64,000 nt of DNA from Eudorina sp. 2006-703-Eu-15 (lineage: Eukaryota > Chlorophyta > Chlorophyceae > Chlamydomonadales > Volvocaceae): assembly GCA_003117195.1 (NCBI GenBank), contig BDSI01000074.1, positions 207,913 through 271,912 on the forward strand, read 5' to 3'. The position numbers and the translations under genes are program-made. Positions within the stretch are counted from its first letter, which is position 1. Every line of letters starts with the position of its first letter. Positions 45,687-57,723 of the stretch are shown piece after piece. The notes under the pieces were generated by a model. The model made no database searches, was not told the origin of the DNA, and saw only the letters and a program-made list of their open reading frames with translations.

Positions 45687-48004
45687 TTAATTCCCGGCTG
45701 CCCCCTCCCCCCCCTCGTAGATGAGCTCCCGCAGGGTCTTCCCGCCCGAGGGCTCGGACTCGGGCACCTCCACCCCCAGCAGGTCTGCCAGCCACTGCAC
45801 ACACATGCAGATACACACACATGCACACACACACGGTTATGGGTGCGCTTCTCATTAAACACACAGACGGCTCAGTTACCGTATACACACAGAAAGGCAG
45901 CCGGTGTGGCGTTGCGGGTAAGATGTTGACTAGGCGGGGACAGTGGGGTCGGGGGGGTGGGGTGGGGGGTGTGACGGGAAGGGCGCGGCAGCTCACGTGG
46001 ACACAAGGGACATGGTGAGGGTCGGGGGGAGCGCGAGGGAGGCCGACCCCTGGGTCGTCTATCCCCTCGAGGGATTGGAGTTGCGTTGGGGTTGACTGAC
46101 TGCCTAGCGCGACAAGATGTTGAGGGTCGTAGGGCGACACAGCACCGCTGTGGGCCCGAGCGGTCCGCAGCCCATCCTTCGCTCTTCCTTCGCCTTGCTG
46201 CCGCCGCTCTCTCAGTCATAAACTCGCACGGCCCATACCCTCCCCCCCACACCCACTTGCTCCACACCCTCACGCCCACACGCCCATCCGCCCATTCGCG
46301 AGTGTCCAAACCCCCCCCCCCGATCGGCGGGTGCTGTACGGCACCTGTGGCGTCTTCTGCTTGCCGCTCTCCGTGAGGCCCGGGATGTACCTCAGACCGC
46401 CGCAGTCCCCCACTCCAAGCTCCGCCTGCCGGTAGCAGTACTTGTTCTGACTGCGGGGGCGGGAGGGGGCGGGAGGGGTTTCGGGGTTTTGGGGTTTCTG
46501 GGGGAAGCAAAGGCGGGAGGGGGAGGGCATCTGAGGGATCCACACAGACACTTGATGACGACATGGCGTACCCGCTTGCAAACCGCCCTGGTGCAAACCT
46601 GAAACCGCCCACTCCCACCGCCAGGACTCCCACCGCTCTCCAATCAGTTGGGCCGATCGGCCCCTGCGGCCGGGCCCCCCCTCCTCCCCGGCCCCCCCTC
46701 CTCCCCGGCCCCCCCTCCTCCCCGGCCCGCCCCGCCCCCGGCCGGCCCCTTCCCACCCGTCAGGCAGACTCACACGTCCTTGCGGTTCTTCTCCTTGTTG
46801 GCCTCACTGCGGGCTAACAGCTCCTGGGGGCGGGGCGGCCGTGAAGAGGTGGGGGCCGCCAGAGGGGGCGGGGCAACGGGATGGCGGAAGCGACAAGAGG
46901 GGAACACGGGGCGTAACGTACGTCCGGTGACAAAGTGAACTGCGGGCTACGCCACCACCGGGCCTCGCATCCCCTCCCCTCCCCTCCCCGGACCGGCGCG
47001 GAGGGGGTCGGAAGGGCGCTGAGAAGGGACGTGGGTGCGGCAAGAGAGCAGGGCGTGACACGGGACAGAGGGGGCGCCGTAGGACAGGAACGGCTGGGGT
47101 CGGGGCCCTCACACAGCCCGCCCCTCCGAACACCCCATGGGTCAGCGCCCGCTGCGCGCGCGGGGGTCGCGGCGGCTGTACCCGGTAGCTGTAGCGAGCG
47201 ACCTGCCCTACCTTGAGGGTGCTGCTGTTCTGGAACGCCTTGAGGGTGTATCGCGTTCCGATGTGGGGTTGGTGTTGGAGGGGGGAGGGAGGGAGGGAGG
47301 GGAAAGAAAGGGGAGCGGAGGCAAGAGAGGCGCGGAACAGCGCGCGGGGTATCGGTCGTCAGCCATGGGTCAGCCAGCCAGCTCCACACCCGGAGGCACG
47401 CCTCGATCACAGCGGGACTCTGGCTTTGGGGTTTGGGGTTTTGACCGTTCGCATCATGCTCCATATACATATACACATACACATCGAGACACACACACAC
47501 ACAGTTCTCTTTTACTTGCGCTGGACTTCACTTCTCGCGGCTCAGTTCTTTTACACACACACACACATACACACACACACACACTCTTACGGGTTGCATT
47601 TCTAAACACACACTCTTACGCTGGACTTCGCTTCTCGCGGCTCAGTTGTCTTTTCCACACACGCTCTCCGGGTCCCCCGCTTCGGGTCCCCGGCCCCCCC
47701 CACCCGGGGGCCTTACCTCATCCGCATCCGCGAGCTTCTGCTTCTGCTCGTCCGCGTACTTGGACAGGGCGGCCGGCTTGTCCAGGCTGGATGGCAGGAT
47801 GTCGACACTCTCGATGCCCACCGCCAGAGCAGACTGGGAGCCCAGCAGCAGAGCGCCAGCGGCGGCGGCGGCTGCCAGGGCGACCTGCGCGCCGAGAGGC
47901 TGTGTGCGCGGAGCTGATGCCACGATGACGACAGGCCCCCGCTGCGACGCGCTGCGGCAAGGCGCCGAAGAGCGGGATCGAATGTTTGCAAGAAGCTTCG
48001 TCAT
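45687..48004 (-). CDS. Small thylakoid-lumen protein, possibly PsaN-like
   Basis: Five minus-strand exons: 48004-47717, 47238-47212 (a 27-base microexon), 46823-46774, 46450-46345, 45794-45687 (192 residues, stop TAA). Phases all agree. The N-terminus is a bipartite targeting signal: an Arg/Ser-rich stretch (MTKLLANIRSRSSAPCRSAS), then an Ala-rich hydrophobic segment VALAAAAAAGALLLG ending SQSALA, a lumen-type cleavage site after residue 61. There is no twin Arg, suggesting the Sec route. The mature part has LKELLARSEANKEKNRKD, then NKYCYRQAELGVGDCGGLRY with Cys127 and Cys138, and a polar tail. The S.ANK..N and GDC features loosely recall photosystem I subunit N and PsaN-related proteins; this naming is tentative. 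Function is unknown. Confidence 0.72.
46669..46735. repeat. 16-bp CCCCTCCTCCCCGGCC tandem repeat
   Basis: Just over three near-perfect copies in an intron (46451-46773) of the lumen-protein gene. Confidence 0.9.
47521..47660. repeat. Dispersed intronic element, family C (AC-flanked), two tandem copies
   Basis: CTGGACTTCRCTTCTCGCGG followed by CTCAGTT and T-rich/ACAC flanks occurs at 47521 and again at 47621. Related copies: 55197-55240 (POC1 intron), 59692-59720 (permease intron) and weaker ones at 40196 and 45852. All lie in introns. Confidence 0.8.
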
Positions 48005-48419
48005 TTTCTTTGAGTTCCTATGTGCTGGCGGTTTAAGGGGATGAGGTTAGGCACGAGCGTGGCAGATGGTTGGTGATTTCCGCAAGGAAGTGCGCTTGCA
48101 CTAATGCAAAGCGGCAGCCCAGAAGAAAATTAAATAGTATTGCTAAGTAACCGTGACGGTCATCTGTTGCCTTTGCAGCACGATCCACAACCGTCGCTGT
48201 GCGCGTACGAGCGACATATGTCAAACTCCGATCGCCTCAATGGTGCGTCACTGTGCGTCACTAACAAAATATCCCTTTTGAGTTGAACATAATTGATCCG
48301 TTTTCCAAGGAATTCGGTGTCACTGGGGACCGGCCAGTTTTAGTGGCCAACGCTCGGGCCTGCGGGCATGCACTTCCAGAGCCGCTGCTGCAAACAGTCG
48401 CATCAACCTTGAGTCAACC
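48005..48419. promoter_or_regulatory. Shared upstream region of divergent lumen-protein and lipoyl-synthase genes
   Basis: 415 bases between two ATGs; AT-richer core at 48110-48310. Both products are plastid-targeted, so common regulation is possible, but no element can be named. Confidence 0.5.
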
Positions 48420-50627
48420 ATGAGGAGCGTGGGAACTTTGCAGCAGTCGCCGGCGAGCTGCTCGCGGAGCGTTGCCATCCCGCCCAGCCGGCCATGTCGT
48501 CGGCCGCACCAGCAACGCTCGCGCAGCGCGCACGCGACGGGCGGGCCGCTGCGCCCTGCGCCCCTCCGCGCCGCCTCTCCCCTCCTGGAGGCCCCGTCGC
48601 CCTCCCCGGGTGACCGCAGCGGCGGCGACGGCGACGCCGACGTCGACTTGACGCCGCAGGTGGACGCCTTCGAGGAGCTCGTCCGCCTCGCCGTACAGAA
48701 AGACCCCTCCCTCGCCACCCTCGCCGAACAACACCTCCGCACCTCCGCCGCCAAGCGGTCCGCCACCCCCACCGCCTCCGCCGCCACGGCTTCCGGCCCC
48801 TCCGCTGCCGCCTCCGGCCTGCTGGGCCCCTCCCTGGCGGCCCTGCCCAACCAGAGCAAACCCGCGTGGCTGCGCCAGCGCGCCCCTCAGGGCGACGTCT
48901 ACTCGGGCCTGAAGACGCAGCTCCGCGGCCTCAAGCTCGCGACCGTGTGCGAGGAGGCGCAGTGCCCCAACATCGGCGAGTGCTGGAACGGCGAGCTGGC
49001 CACCGCCACCATCATGCTGCTGGGCGACACATGCACGCGGGGCTGTCGGTTCTGCGCCGTGAACACGGCCCGGCAGCCGCCGCCGCCGGACCCGGAGGAG
49101 CCCGCCAACACGGCCGCCGCGGTGGCGAGCTGGGGCGTGGGCTACGTGGTGCTCACGTCCGTGGACCGGGACGACTTGCCGGACGGCGGTTCGGAGCACT
49201 TTGCGGCGACGGTGCGGCAGCTGAAGGAGCTGCGGTCGAGCATCCTGGTGGAGTGCCTCACTCCGGACTTCAGGGGGGACCTGGATGCGGTGGGTGGAGG
49301 GACATGGGAGGGGGGAGGGCGGGGCGGGGTGGGGAGGAGGGGTGTGGGCTTGGAGGGAAGGGCGGGGCCGGGGTGTGGGTGGGATGGGGTGGGAGAGATG
49401 GGAGAAGGGCATCTTGAGATACGGTAGCTACGTGGGGCAGAGGGGTCAGGTTGGGGGATGGGGTAAGGGGGGTAGGGGGGGATGCCGCGTGCGTGTGTGT
49501 GCCCCTCCCCCACGCCCCACGCCCCCATCACCACAGGCTTCGCCCCTTGGGGCGTCTGGGTCGTCGCCGCAGCTTCCACCCGGACGGTGTGTCCTCCCCC
49601 CGCCCCCCTCTGCTTCCCCCTGCCTCATCCTCGGGGCGCCTGGCCCCTTACCCCGTCCCGTGACCACCACTCCGCGAACCCGCTCCGCCCCCGCCCCCTC
49701 TTACCAACCCCGCCTGACCCCGATCTGCCGCCCATTCCAACCCCGCGCCGCCCCCGCCCGCCCGGGGCCCTGCCCTCCCCCCTCCCCTTCCACACGCCCC
49801 CTCGGCCCCCGCAGGTTCGCCACCTGGCCCGCTCCGGTCTGGACGTGTTTGCGCACAACGTGGAGACGGTGGAGCGGCTGCAGCGCCGGGTCCGCGACCC
49901 GCGGGCCGGCTACTTCCAGACGCTGTCGGTGCTGCGGGCCGCCAAGGAGTGCGGCGTGTACACCAAGTCGTCCATCATGTTGGGTTTGGGGGAGACGGAC
50001 GATGAGGTGATCGACACCATGTTGGACCTCAAGGCGGTCGGGGTGGACATCTTCACGTTGGGGCAGTACCTGCAGCCCACACCCAACCACCTGCCGGTGA
50101 GGGGGAGGGGAGGGAGAGGGGGGAGGGAGAGGGGGGAGGGAGAGGGGGAGGGAGAGGGGGAGGGCCCTCTTTAGCTGCCCACGCTGTCTGCGTGTGGGTC
50201 GGTGGGCGCGGTCGGGGTGGGGTGCCCATGTCCCTTCCCCTTGGAGGCTGCTTCTCCACAGAGCCGTTGGATGAGGCACTGGCCTCACGCCGCCGTGGGG
50301 ACGTCACCCGTATCCCCTCATAGCGCCCTCCGCCCTCTTTCGGGCCACCCATTCGCAATGTCCCCCCCCCCCCGCGCTCCTGACCCCCCGCGCTCCCGAC
50401 CCCCTCAGGTGAGCGAGTTTGTGACGCCGGAGAAGTTCGAGTACTGGCGCAAGTTCGGTCAGGAGGAGGTGGGCTTCCGGTACGTGGCCTCGGGGCCCAT
50501 GGTGCGGTCCTCCTACAAGGCCGGGGAGTTCTTCCTGCACTCGATGATCGAGTCAGACAGGGCGGAGGCGAGGGCGCGGGTGGCGGCGGACGCAGCGGCC
50601 AGCCGCGCGAGGGCGGAGCCGGCCTGA
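48420..50627 (+). CDS. LIP1P: Lipoyl synthase, plastid type
   Basis: Three exons: 48420-49289, 49815-50096, 50409-50627 (456 residues, stop TGA). The enzyme inserts two sulfurs into protein-bound octanoate to make lipoyl groups, using radical SAM chemistry. The radical-SAM cluster motif CTRGCRFC is Cys205, Cys209, Cys212; the auxiliary cluster motif [14 protein letters not shown] is Cys177, Cys182, Cys188. Other family hallmarks are [55 protein letters not shown] and the C-terminal [10 protein letters not shown]. The first 100 or so residues are rich in Ser, Arg, Ala and Pro and fit a chloroplast transit peptide, consistent with a role in lipoylating plastid pyruvate dehydrogenase. The last 30 residues form an Ala/Arg/Glu helix beyond the usual end. 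Confidence 0.95.
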
Positions 50628-53622
50628 GGGAGCCCCCCTCCTAACCCCTCCCCCCTCCCCCCGCGGTGCGGTGCGGTGCGGCCCCCGGACGGGATCAGGG
50701 CCAGCCGCTGGTTGCCACCCCCCTGGTCTGGGGGGTTGGGGCAGCCGCGACAGCGGCGGCTGTCCCGAGCTGCCGCACCTGGCTGTTGGAGCTCGGGGGA
50801 TGTCGTACGTGCGTCTCGCTGTGGGCGGTGTGGGCTTGGACGATGTGGCATTGGCCGCTGTGAGGTGGCGCTGCGGGGGGCGCAACCAATGGATGGCGTG
50901 GCGCAGCCACTCTGCGGAACGGGGTGGGACTCTACCGAAGAAATTCGCCCGATCCCGACCGGGGTTTGGTTGTGCGTGTGCTGTGAAGCCGCGGAGGAGC
51001 CGCGGGATGGGCTCGGGTGCATTCGGGCTGACGGTTGCAGACGTCTGGGGGCGAACTGGGGGGTGGGGGCCGCTGCCTACGGTACGTGTGTGTCCCACGG
51101 CAGGCAGAGCAGGAGTGCGTGACATGCAAGGGTCATAGCAGCGCCCAATAGTTGCCCCTATGTGTTTTGCGTGTGGGGTGGGTGGGTTGAAAGGGGTGAA
51201 AGGCCGCCCGGGGGAGGTGGCGACCCCTGAAGGGAGACCGGTGTTTCGTTGGAGGTGAAGAGACCGACGTGTGGGTGAAGATCTACCGTGTTACGCTGAA
51301 GATCGAGGGGCTGCCACCAACCGCAGAAGATGGGGGGGGGTGTCAGCTGACAACGCGATACCTGTGTGGGAACGCGCATGGAACTGGAGTTTTCTGAGGA
51401 GCGGTCTTGCTGGGCGGCGAAGTTGCAGATGGCGAGGCGGCAAGGTCACGTCCAGCACGCACTGCCTTGCTCCACGTGCCCTCGAACGGGGTGTATGGCA
51501 CTGCACTGCCCTGCACGGGGGGCGGCGGGGAGGGCGGTGGCCGGGTGGCCGGGCGCGCCCGCCGCTGTGCGAGACACAGCCAGATGGCGGGTCAAGTTGC
51601 GGTCCAGTGGTGTTGGTGCCGTGGATGTCTTCGGCCTGGCCGAAGACGCCATGCGGTGTCTTTCTTATTGACCATTGCCAGCTGCCTCGCTGCCTCTTGT
51701 GGTGTCTGAAGTACTGCTGTACACCATCGGGGCGGTGGTGGGCGCTCAACCGGACGGAGGGGCGGCCAAGCCCCGCCAGGAGTAGCAACCTGTGTGCCGC
51801 CCGAAACGAGGGGCCGACATCGATGGGTCCAGGGGCGGTGCGGGGACGGGCGCACACCGCACCTGACCCTAGAGGATGAGACGGCAGCGGCCAGACGACA
51901 GCCTCCGCCTCCGTGTTGCACCGCTTTCATGGGAGTCTTAACATGCACAAGAGCTTTACAGCTTGCCATGGGCTCCGGCTTGGCGGCGGCACCAAGTGCC
52001 AGAAGGTATCTGCATCGTACATTGGTACAGCAATGATGCATCCCTCGGTCCCATGCATCTGCGGACCCAGCCGCTGGTGAAGAGTCCCAGCTCCTGGGGG
52101 CGGGGGTAATGACGACTGAATCGCATGCCCGTACCAGTGTACGGACTGTGCACTTGCATGCAGTACGGTACCTCGTCATTGGCAACAGTTTGTTCGATCG
52201 ATCGTTCAGCGTCATGGCAGGCAGGCACACGCACACAAGTTAGGTCTGGTGTCTCAGGCAGGTAGGCAGCTCGCTTCGCACGTCGCACCCGGCACCGGGG
52301 CACTGCAGCCAAAAGGGCGCAGAAGAGATGAGCGCAGCGGAGCTCACACGCAGCATCACAACACACTGATGCAGGGACCTCCCCGCTGACCTGGCAGCCG
52401 GCACCCTCACACTCCCCCTCACACCTCCACACACCCGCACCTCCCCGCTATTTGTCGTGAACACAGACACACGGGCTTTCTCTAACGAAACACACACGTT
52501 GGGTGGTCCGACACCCACCAAGAGCAGCGCGTGCTAGGGACCGCACATGCAGTGTCCGGGTGGGGGCTGGGCAGGCGCCGGCTGGTCGCCCTCTCGCTCG
52601 GGTCCCACTGCCTCTGCCGTGCTGCTGGAGTAACGTAACGTCGGGGTGGCCTCACTCGGTCTCCCAAGTGCGGTGACACCCGTCCGTGCGCCTAGCGCTC
52701 AGCCAGGAGACACCTGGGGCGCCACCACCCGGCCGGGCCCGACATCGAGACCTTCCTTCCCTCTCCTCCCCCCCCAGCCGCCACATGCCCCACTGCAGTC
52801 AGCCGCGCCCAGGGCGTCCCCCCGGTCGGTCCCCAGCTGTCCCCCGAGTCGCTCTCCGCACGCCGCGGTGCGCCTCCAACCGCCGTCCTCCGGTCCCCGA
52901 GCGCGTTCCGAGATGCAGTGCAGCAGCAGTCCCCCCCTCCCACCACCAGCCTCGCAGTGCCCGGCAGCCGGCCGCGGCATTGACCGGCGTTTAAAAAAAA
53001 AGGAAAACCAAACCCAGGAACAAACCCGGGCACAACCAAAAGTACTCAGAACTGGCCGTAGTAATGCCGGCAATGCAAATGGTTCTTTGGCGCCGTCCGC
53101 GCGCGCCGTCAGTGGCGGCTCTGGCGCCGAGGTGGCGAGACCGGCACTGCTCTCCTCGTTCCCCCTGGCTGTGCAGCCAGAGGCCGCCGTTGACACATTC
53201 CCATCGCCATGCGACGTTGGTCTCGAGACGTCGGTCTTGTAACAGTACTAATAACTAATTAGAATCCCACCCCACCCCATCGCGTCCCATTCTCATCCCT
53301 TCCCTCCCATCCAAGACGTTGCAGTCTGGGTCCGGGCTGCCTAGTAACTGCTCAAGGCGTTGTGTGTCTGCACGGTTAGTCGGCGTGTGCGCCGCCGACA
53401 TGCCTGACCCATGGGTCGTTCCAGCCAACTAAGCGCCCGCGCGCGCAGGGGAGAGCATGCTGACGAGGTTTGCGTGTTAAGAGTTTCAAGGGGAGCCTGA
53501 CAACGAGTCAGCCCACAGTCCCAGCGCAACCGGCGCGTCACTCATGACCTCGCCACTGACTCTGTTTCACGGCCAACCCAAACTGCCGTACCGTACCACC
53601 ACCGTCGTAGCGTCCCGCCCGC
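50628..53622. other. Intergenic region between convergent genes, no gene supported
   Basis: Nothing convincing on either strand. Includes the 3' UTRs of lipoyl synthase (+) and POC1 (-). A GACCCATGGGTC palindrome is at 53406-53417. Confidence 0.55.
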
Positions 53623-56600
53623 TCACATCTGGTCGCTCTGCTGCTCAAACGTGTCGTACATCTCGAGCACCTCGTCACCCTGGCCGTCGTCCAGCTCAAC
53701 TCCTAGCCCGCCGCCGCCGGCCCCCGCCTTGCCGACAACGAACCGCCGGGCGCCGTACAGCGGCACCTGCTGCTGCTGGGGCAGGGGTGACTGCGGTGGA
53801 CCGGGCTGCTGCAGCTGCGGGTGGTGTTGGTTCTGCAGCTGCAGCACCAATGCGCCCAGTTTGTCGTCCAGGCGCTGCGCGTAGTCCTCGTTGCGCGTGA
53901 GCCGCTCGTCCAGCAGCGCCACCGTCTGTGTGAGCACGTCCAGCTGACCCACCATGTGCTGCAGCGTCGCCGCCAGCGACTCGGGCATGTCCGCCAGGTT
54001 CAGCGGCGGCGGAATCTCCACCTCGTACTCTTCCAGCGCCGAGGCAGCCACCGCCGCCGCGACGGAGGGCGGCTGCGCCGCTTCCGCCGCCGCTGCCAGC
54101 CGCGGCGCGGAGGCGGTTACCGTGCGCCCGGCGGCGGCGCCGGCTCCAACGCGGCCCGGCACGCCGCCCTCCGCCGCCGCCGGAATACGCGGCGCTGCGC
54201 CGGGGGTGGCAGCGGCGGCGGCCGCCGCCGCTGCGCCGGCGGCGGGAGGCGGCGTGCGGATGTGCACAGAGGAGGGGAAGGGCGGCACACGGGAGGGCAG
54301 CAGCGTCGCCGCCGCCGTCGGCCTGGACCCGGCTGCGGCCCCCGCCGCGGGCTCGTTGATGAGCGGATCGCTGCGCGGCGCCTTCTGGATGCCCACCGCC
54401 ACGTAGTCCTCCAGGTGGCGGTCGAAGTTCGTCTTCCACACCATCACCTGCCGCGATGCCACGGGGGCGGATGCCATCGGGCTCGAACACCGCAGGGCGC
54501 ATCCCGAGCACCTGGGCTGTGACCCACTTCCCTTCTCTTGCCTTGCATTCCCTTCCCTTGCCTTGCATTCCCTCCCCTTGCCTTGCATTCCCTTCCCTAG
54601 ACAGCCATCGCCCTCGTGAGGCTGACGGCAGGCAGTCCAGCCCGCACCCCGGTCTCCACAAATGGCCGGTCTCCCGCAAGGACTGGGTCTCCTGCAAAGG
54701 TGTGCGTTGGACCCCACCTGCCCGGTGCGACCCCACCTGCTCGTCAGCGCCGCACGACGCGAAGTAGTCGCCCGCCGGGCTGAAGGCGGTGCCGTTGGTG
54801 GCGCCCTCGTGGCCGTGCAGCGTGTACAGGAGCTGGCCCTCGCGCAGGTCCCACACCTGGGGGTGGGGGATGGGAGGGGGGCGGTTGGGGGCCGCCACCG
54901 GAAGAGGCAGCAGTTCACGACGTTGGTTCCCCCGGGACACACCACCAATCCCGCAGGAGCCGCGGCTCCCGGCCGTTCCTGCTGCCCGCTCCCTCCGCAC
55001 ACCTTTACCACGACTCAACCCCGCCCTATCTCCGCCACACACACGTATTAACATGGTCGACAACACGGCATGGTTGGACGCCGTGCCCAGCCCTGTGTTA
55101 AGTCAGAGATGGAGCGACGAGCGTTCACATTCAGGCACTCTTAGATATCCGGGCTAGATATTCCTCGTTAATACTAACACATACACACCTGTTAACCTGG
55201 ACGTCGCTTCTCGCGCCTCAGTGTCTTTTCACACACACACACACACACACACGCACCTTGAGTGTGGTGTCCAGCGAGGAGCTGAGCAGGAAGCTGCCGG
55301 TAGGGTGGAAGGACAAGTGCGTCACCGGCGCCGTGTGCGCCCGGTAGTGCTGCAGCAGCACATTGGAGCGCAGGTCCCACAGCTTGAGCGACGCGTCGGT
55401 GGAGCCGGAGGCGATGCACGTGCCGTCGGGGTGGAAGTCGGCGGTGTTGATGAGGCCGCTGGGGTCCTCGAACACGCGGACGGCGCGCTTTGACGCCAGG
55501 TCCCAGATGCGCACGGTGCGGTCGTCGCCACCCGACACCGCCAGGCGGCCGTCAGGCGATATGGCGCAGCAGCGCACCCAGTTCTGGTGGCCGGACAGCG
55601 TGAAGGCGAACTTCTGCGTGGCGACTGACCAGATCTGCAGCGGGACGTTGGGGCCGGCGATCAGGGCAAGGGGTAGGTGGGTATGCACCGCACGCGAGGG
55701 GAGACAGGGCCGCGTGAGGCGTGCAGGTGATTCCTGGGCCCCCCAAGCCCTTGCCCAGCTGGGATGTTTGGGGCCTGCCCTGCGTCCTGTGGCGCCGACT
55801 TGCCCAGTGCACCTCCGGCTAATGCGGAATTGCCCCCGTGAAGCCCCAGGTGGGCTCACTCGCTAACCGCCACCCCACTGTCGCGCCCACCTTGACGGTC
55901 TTGTCGTCCGAGCAGGTGGCCAGCATGCGGCCGTCGCTGGAGAACTTGACGCAGCGGACCGTGCCGGTGTGCGCTTTGAGCACCGTGGACTTACCCTCGC
56001 TGCAGGTGAGTGAGGATGGTATCGGGGGGGGCGGGTTCCGTGCGGGAGGGAGGGAGGGGCAGTGTGTGTTTGGAGAAAGGACCCGCCGAGCAGATCCGCG
56101 GGAGGGCCAGTGTGGCGACAGCGGATGCGGCTTCATGTCGCAATGGAGTAGAAGGCAGGCGGGTCGCGAGCCGGGCCTGGCGCCCTACAGCGCGCGAGCG
56201 CGGTACTCTGCCATTGGGATTCGGCTCGCCAACACTACGGTTCCGCCGCCGCTGCCTGCCTTCTCCGCGAAAGCCCTCCTGCACCTGCCGGTGTCCCTAT
56301 CGGCGCGTGGACGCTCCCAATCGTCCATTGGTTACGGTCGGCGTGCCCACCTCGCGAGGCCGCCCGAAGTGCCGCACAAGTGGCACACGATTGCCGCGGT
56401 TGCAGGTGCGATTGTGCGGCCCCGGGCTGGGGCAACCAAACCCGGGGCTTCACCCCGTGCCGCCACCGTGCGGTGCACTTACACGGTGGGCTGCCACAGC
56501 CGGACTGTCCGATCTTTGGAGCCCGAGGCGATCAGCGCGTGCACTGGCGAGAACGCGACCGAATAGACGCCCGCCTGGGTTCAAGTCGTGGAGAGGAATC

Positions 56601-57086
56601 GGTTTGGAGCGGGGAGAAGGATTCAGTGGGGGAACCCCCAACATACGTGTTGGACGCCCACATCGGAACTGGGCGGCCCAGGTACTTGAAGCAGAGCAGC
56701 AGAGCCCGAGGTAAGTTCGGTCGGGAGAAGCCCCAGCATATGGCCAATGGGGGACGCTTTTCAGAACGAATGCATTTAGTGGATTGGCATGCAACGGCCT
56801 ACTTTGTGGCCGGCGAAGCGGAAGGCTCTCAGCTGGGGCTTGAAGTTCCACACCATGACGCAGTTGTCCAGTGACCCCGACACAAGCTGCTTCATGTTAT
56901 GGTTGAAGCAAACACTAGTAACAGCATCTTTGTGCCCTCTGAAGGACCGTTCCAGGGTGGGGTCCTCGACCTGCAGGCGATGAAGCCTTAATGAAACAGT
57001 TGCACATGGAACGTTGACGGGCAACGACGTACCTGTGACTCGGCTGGCAAGGGGCCCAGCCCGTTACGGGCGCCACCTGTTGCCAT
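53623..57086 (-). CDS. POC1: POC1, centriolar/basal-body WD40 protein
   Basis: Seven minus-strand exons: 57086-57033, 56970-56803, 56574-56483, 55999-55891, 55634-55257, 54856-54737, 54447-53623 (581 residues, stop TGA). A seven-bladed WD40 propeller (about 20-315) begins [20 protein letters not shown] and [18 protein letters not shown], wording specific to POC1, and continues with [47 protein letters not shown] and [13 protein letters not shown] variable Ala/Pro-rich linker follows. The POC1-specific C-terminal helix is at about 460-513 ([20 protein letters not shown]..., [20 protein letters not shown]). POC1 stabilises centrioles and basal bodies, so its presence implies flagella or centrioles. 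The short first exon ([18 protein letters not shown]) is chosen because its donor GTACGT is strong and phase 0 matches. Confidence 0.93.
54536..54600. repeat. 16-bp CCTTGCATTCCCTTCC tandem repeat
   Basis: Four copies in POC1 intron 6 (54448-54736). Confidence 0.93.
55197..55240. repeat. Dispersed intronic element, family C, copy in POC1
   Basis: CTGGACGTCGCTTCTCGCGC followed by CTCAGTGTCTTTTC and an AC run, in POC1 intron 5. Confidence 0.75.
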
Positions 57087-57723
57087 CTAATGGCTTCTCC
57101 TGGGAGTTGCGACCTGTATGGAAGTCTCAGTACTGTAGTACCAAGTAGACGTCAGGAAACTCGCCGGATGGCTGGATGGAACAGCCTAGAGGATGTCAAA
57201 CCAAATCCCTTGTCCTTTCAGTAATCACTTTGCGGTGTTGGACACAAGAGGAAGCCTGGCCGAGACAGCTGTCGTCGTAATTTCGGTTAAACAAGCGTTT
57301 ACGGGGAGTCCAAGCTTGTTCTTGCGCAACATGCTTTGACCTGAGATGATAATTTTTCACATTACACTATCATATGTAGTATATTCTGGCTTTATTCAGT
57401 ATGACTCGTGATTTGTCCCACTTTCTCTTTGCTCCGTCCACCCGTGCATAGCGACCTGCACCCGTTTGCCCAAATACCATGATGATTACGAAAAATGCGG
57501 CATGATATTTCATATTTGCTTGCGTGCTTTGAGCGACAACCACTGCTGTAGCTGGTACTTTGGCAATGAGGCGTGGAATGGCAGCTTCTGGTGCGCATGA
57601 TGAGGCGTTGCCCCGCTTGCAAATTTCAGACTCCGTAGGTGCGTGTGAAAGGTATGCCAGCCGCGTGAAACTGTCCACTGTTGTAATTATCCTCCAAACG
57701 CATTACAGAGGAGCCCACAACGA
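57087..57723. promoter_or_regulatory. Shared upstream region of divergent POC1 and permease genes
   Basis: About 640 bases without a supported gene, AT-rich core 57270-57410. A minus-strand ORF of about 100 codons (57370-57678) has no recognisable features. Confidence 0.45.

Noticed and set aside
53821..54522. Plus-strand ORFs opposite the POC1 last exon
   Set aside because: Arg/Gly-rich shadow; the minus frame contains the POC1 C-terminal helix.
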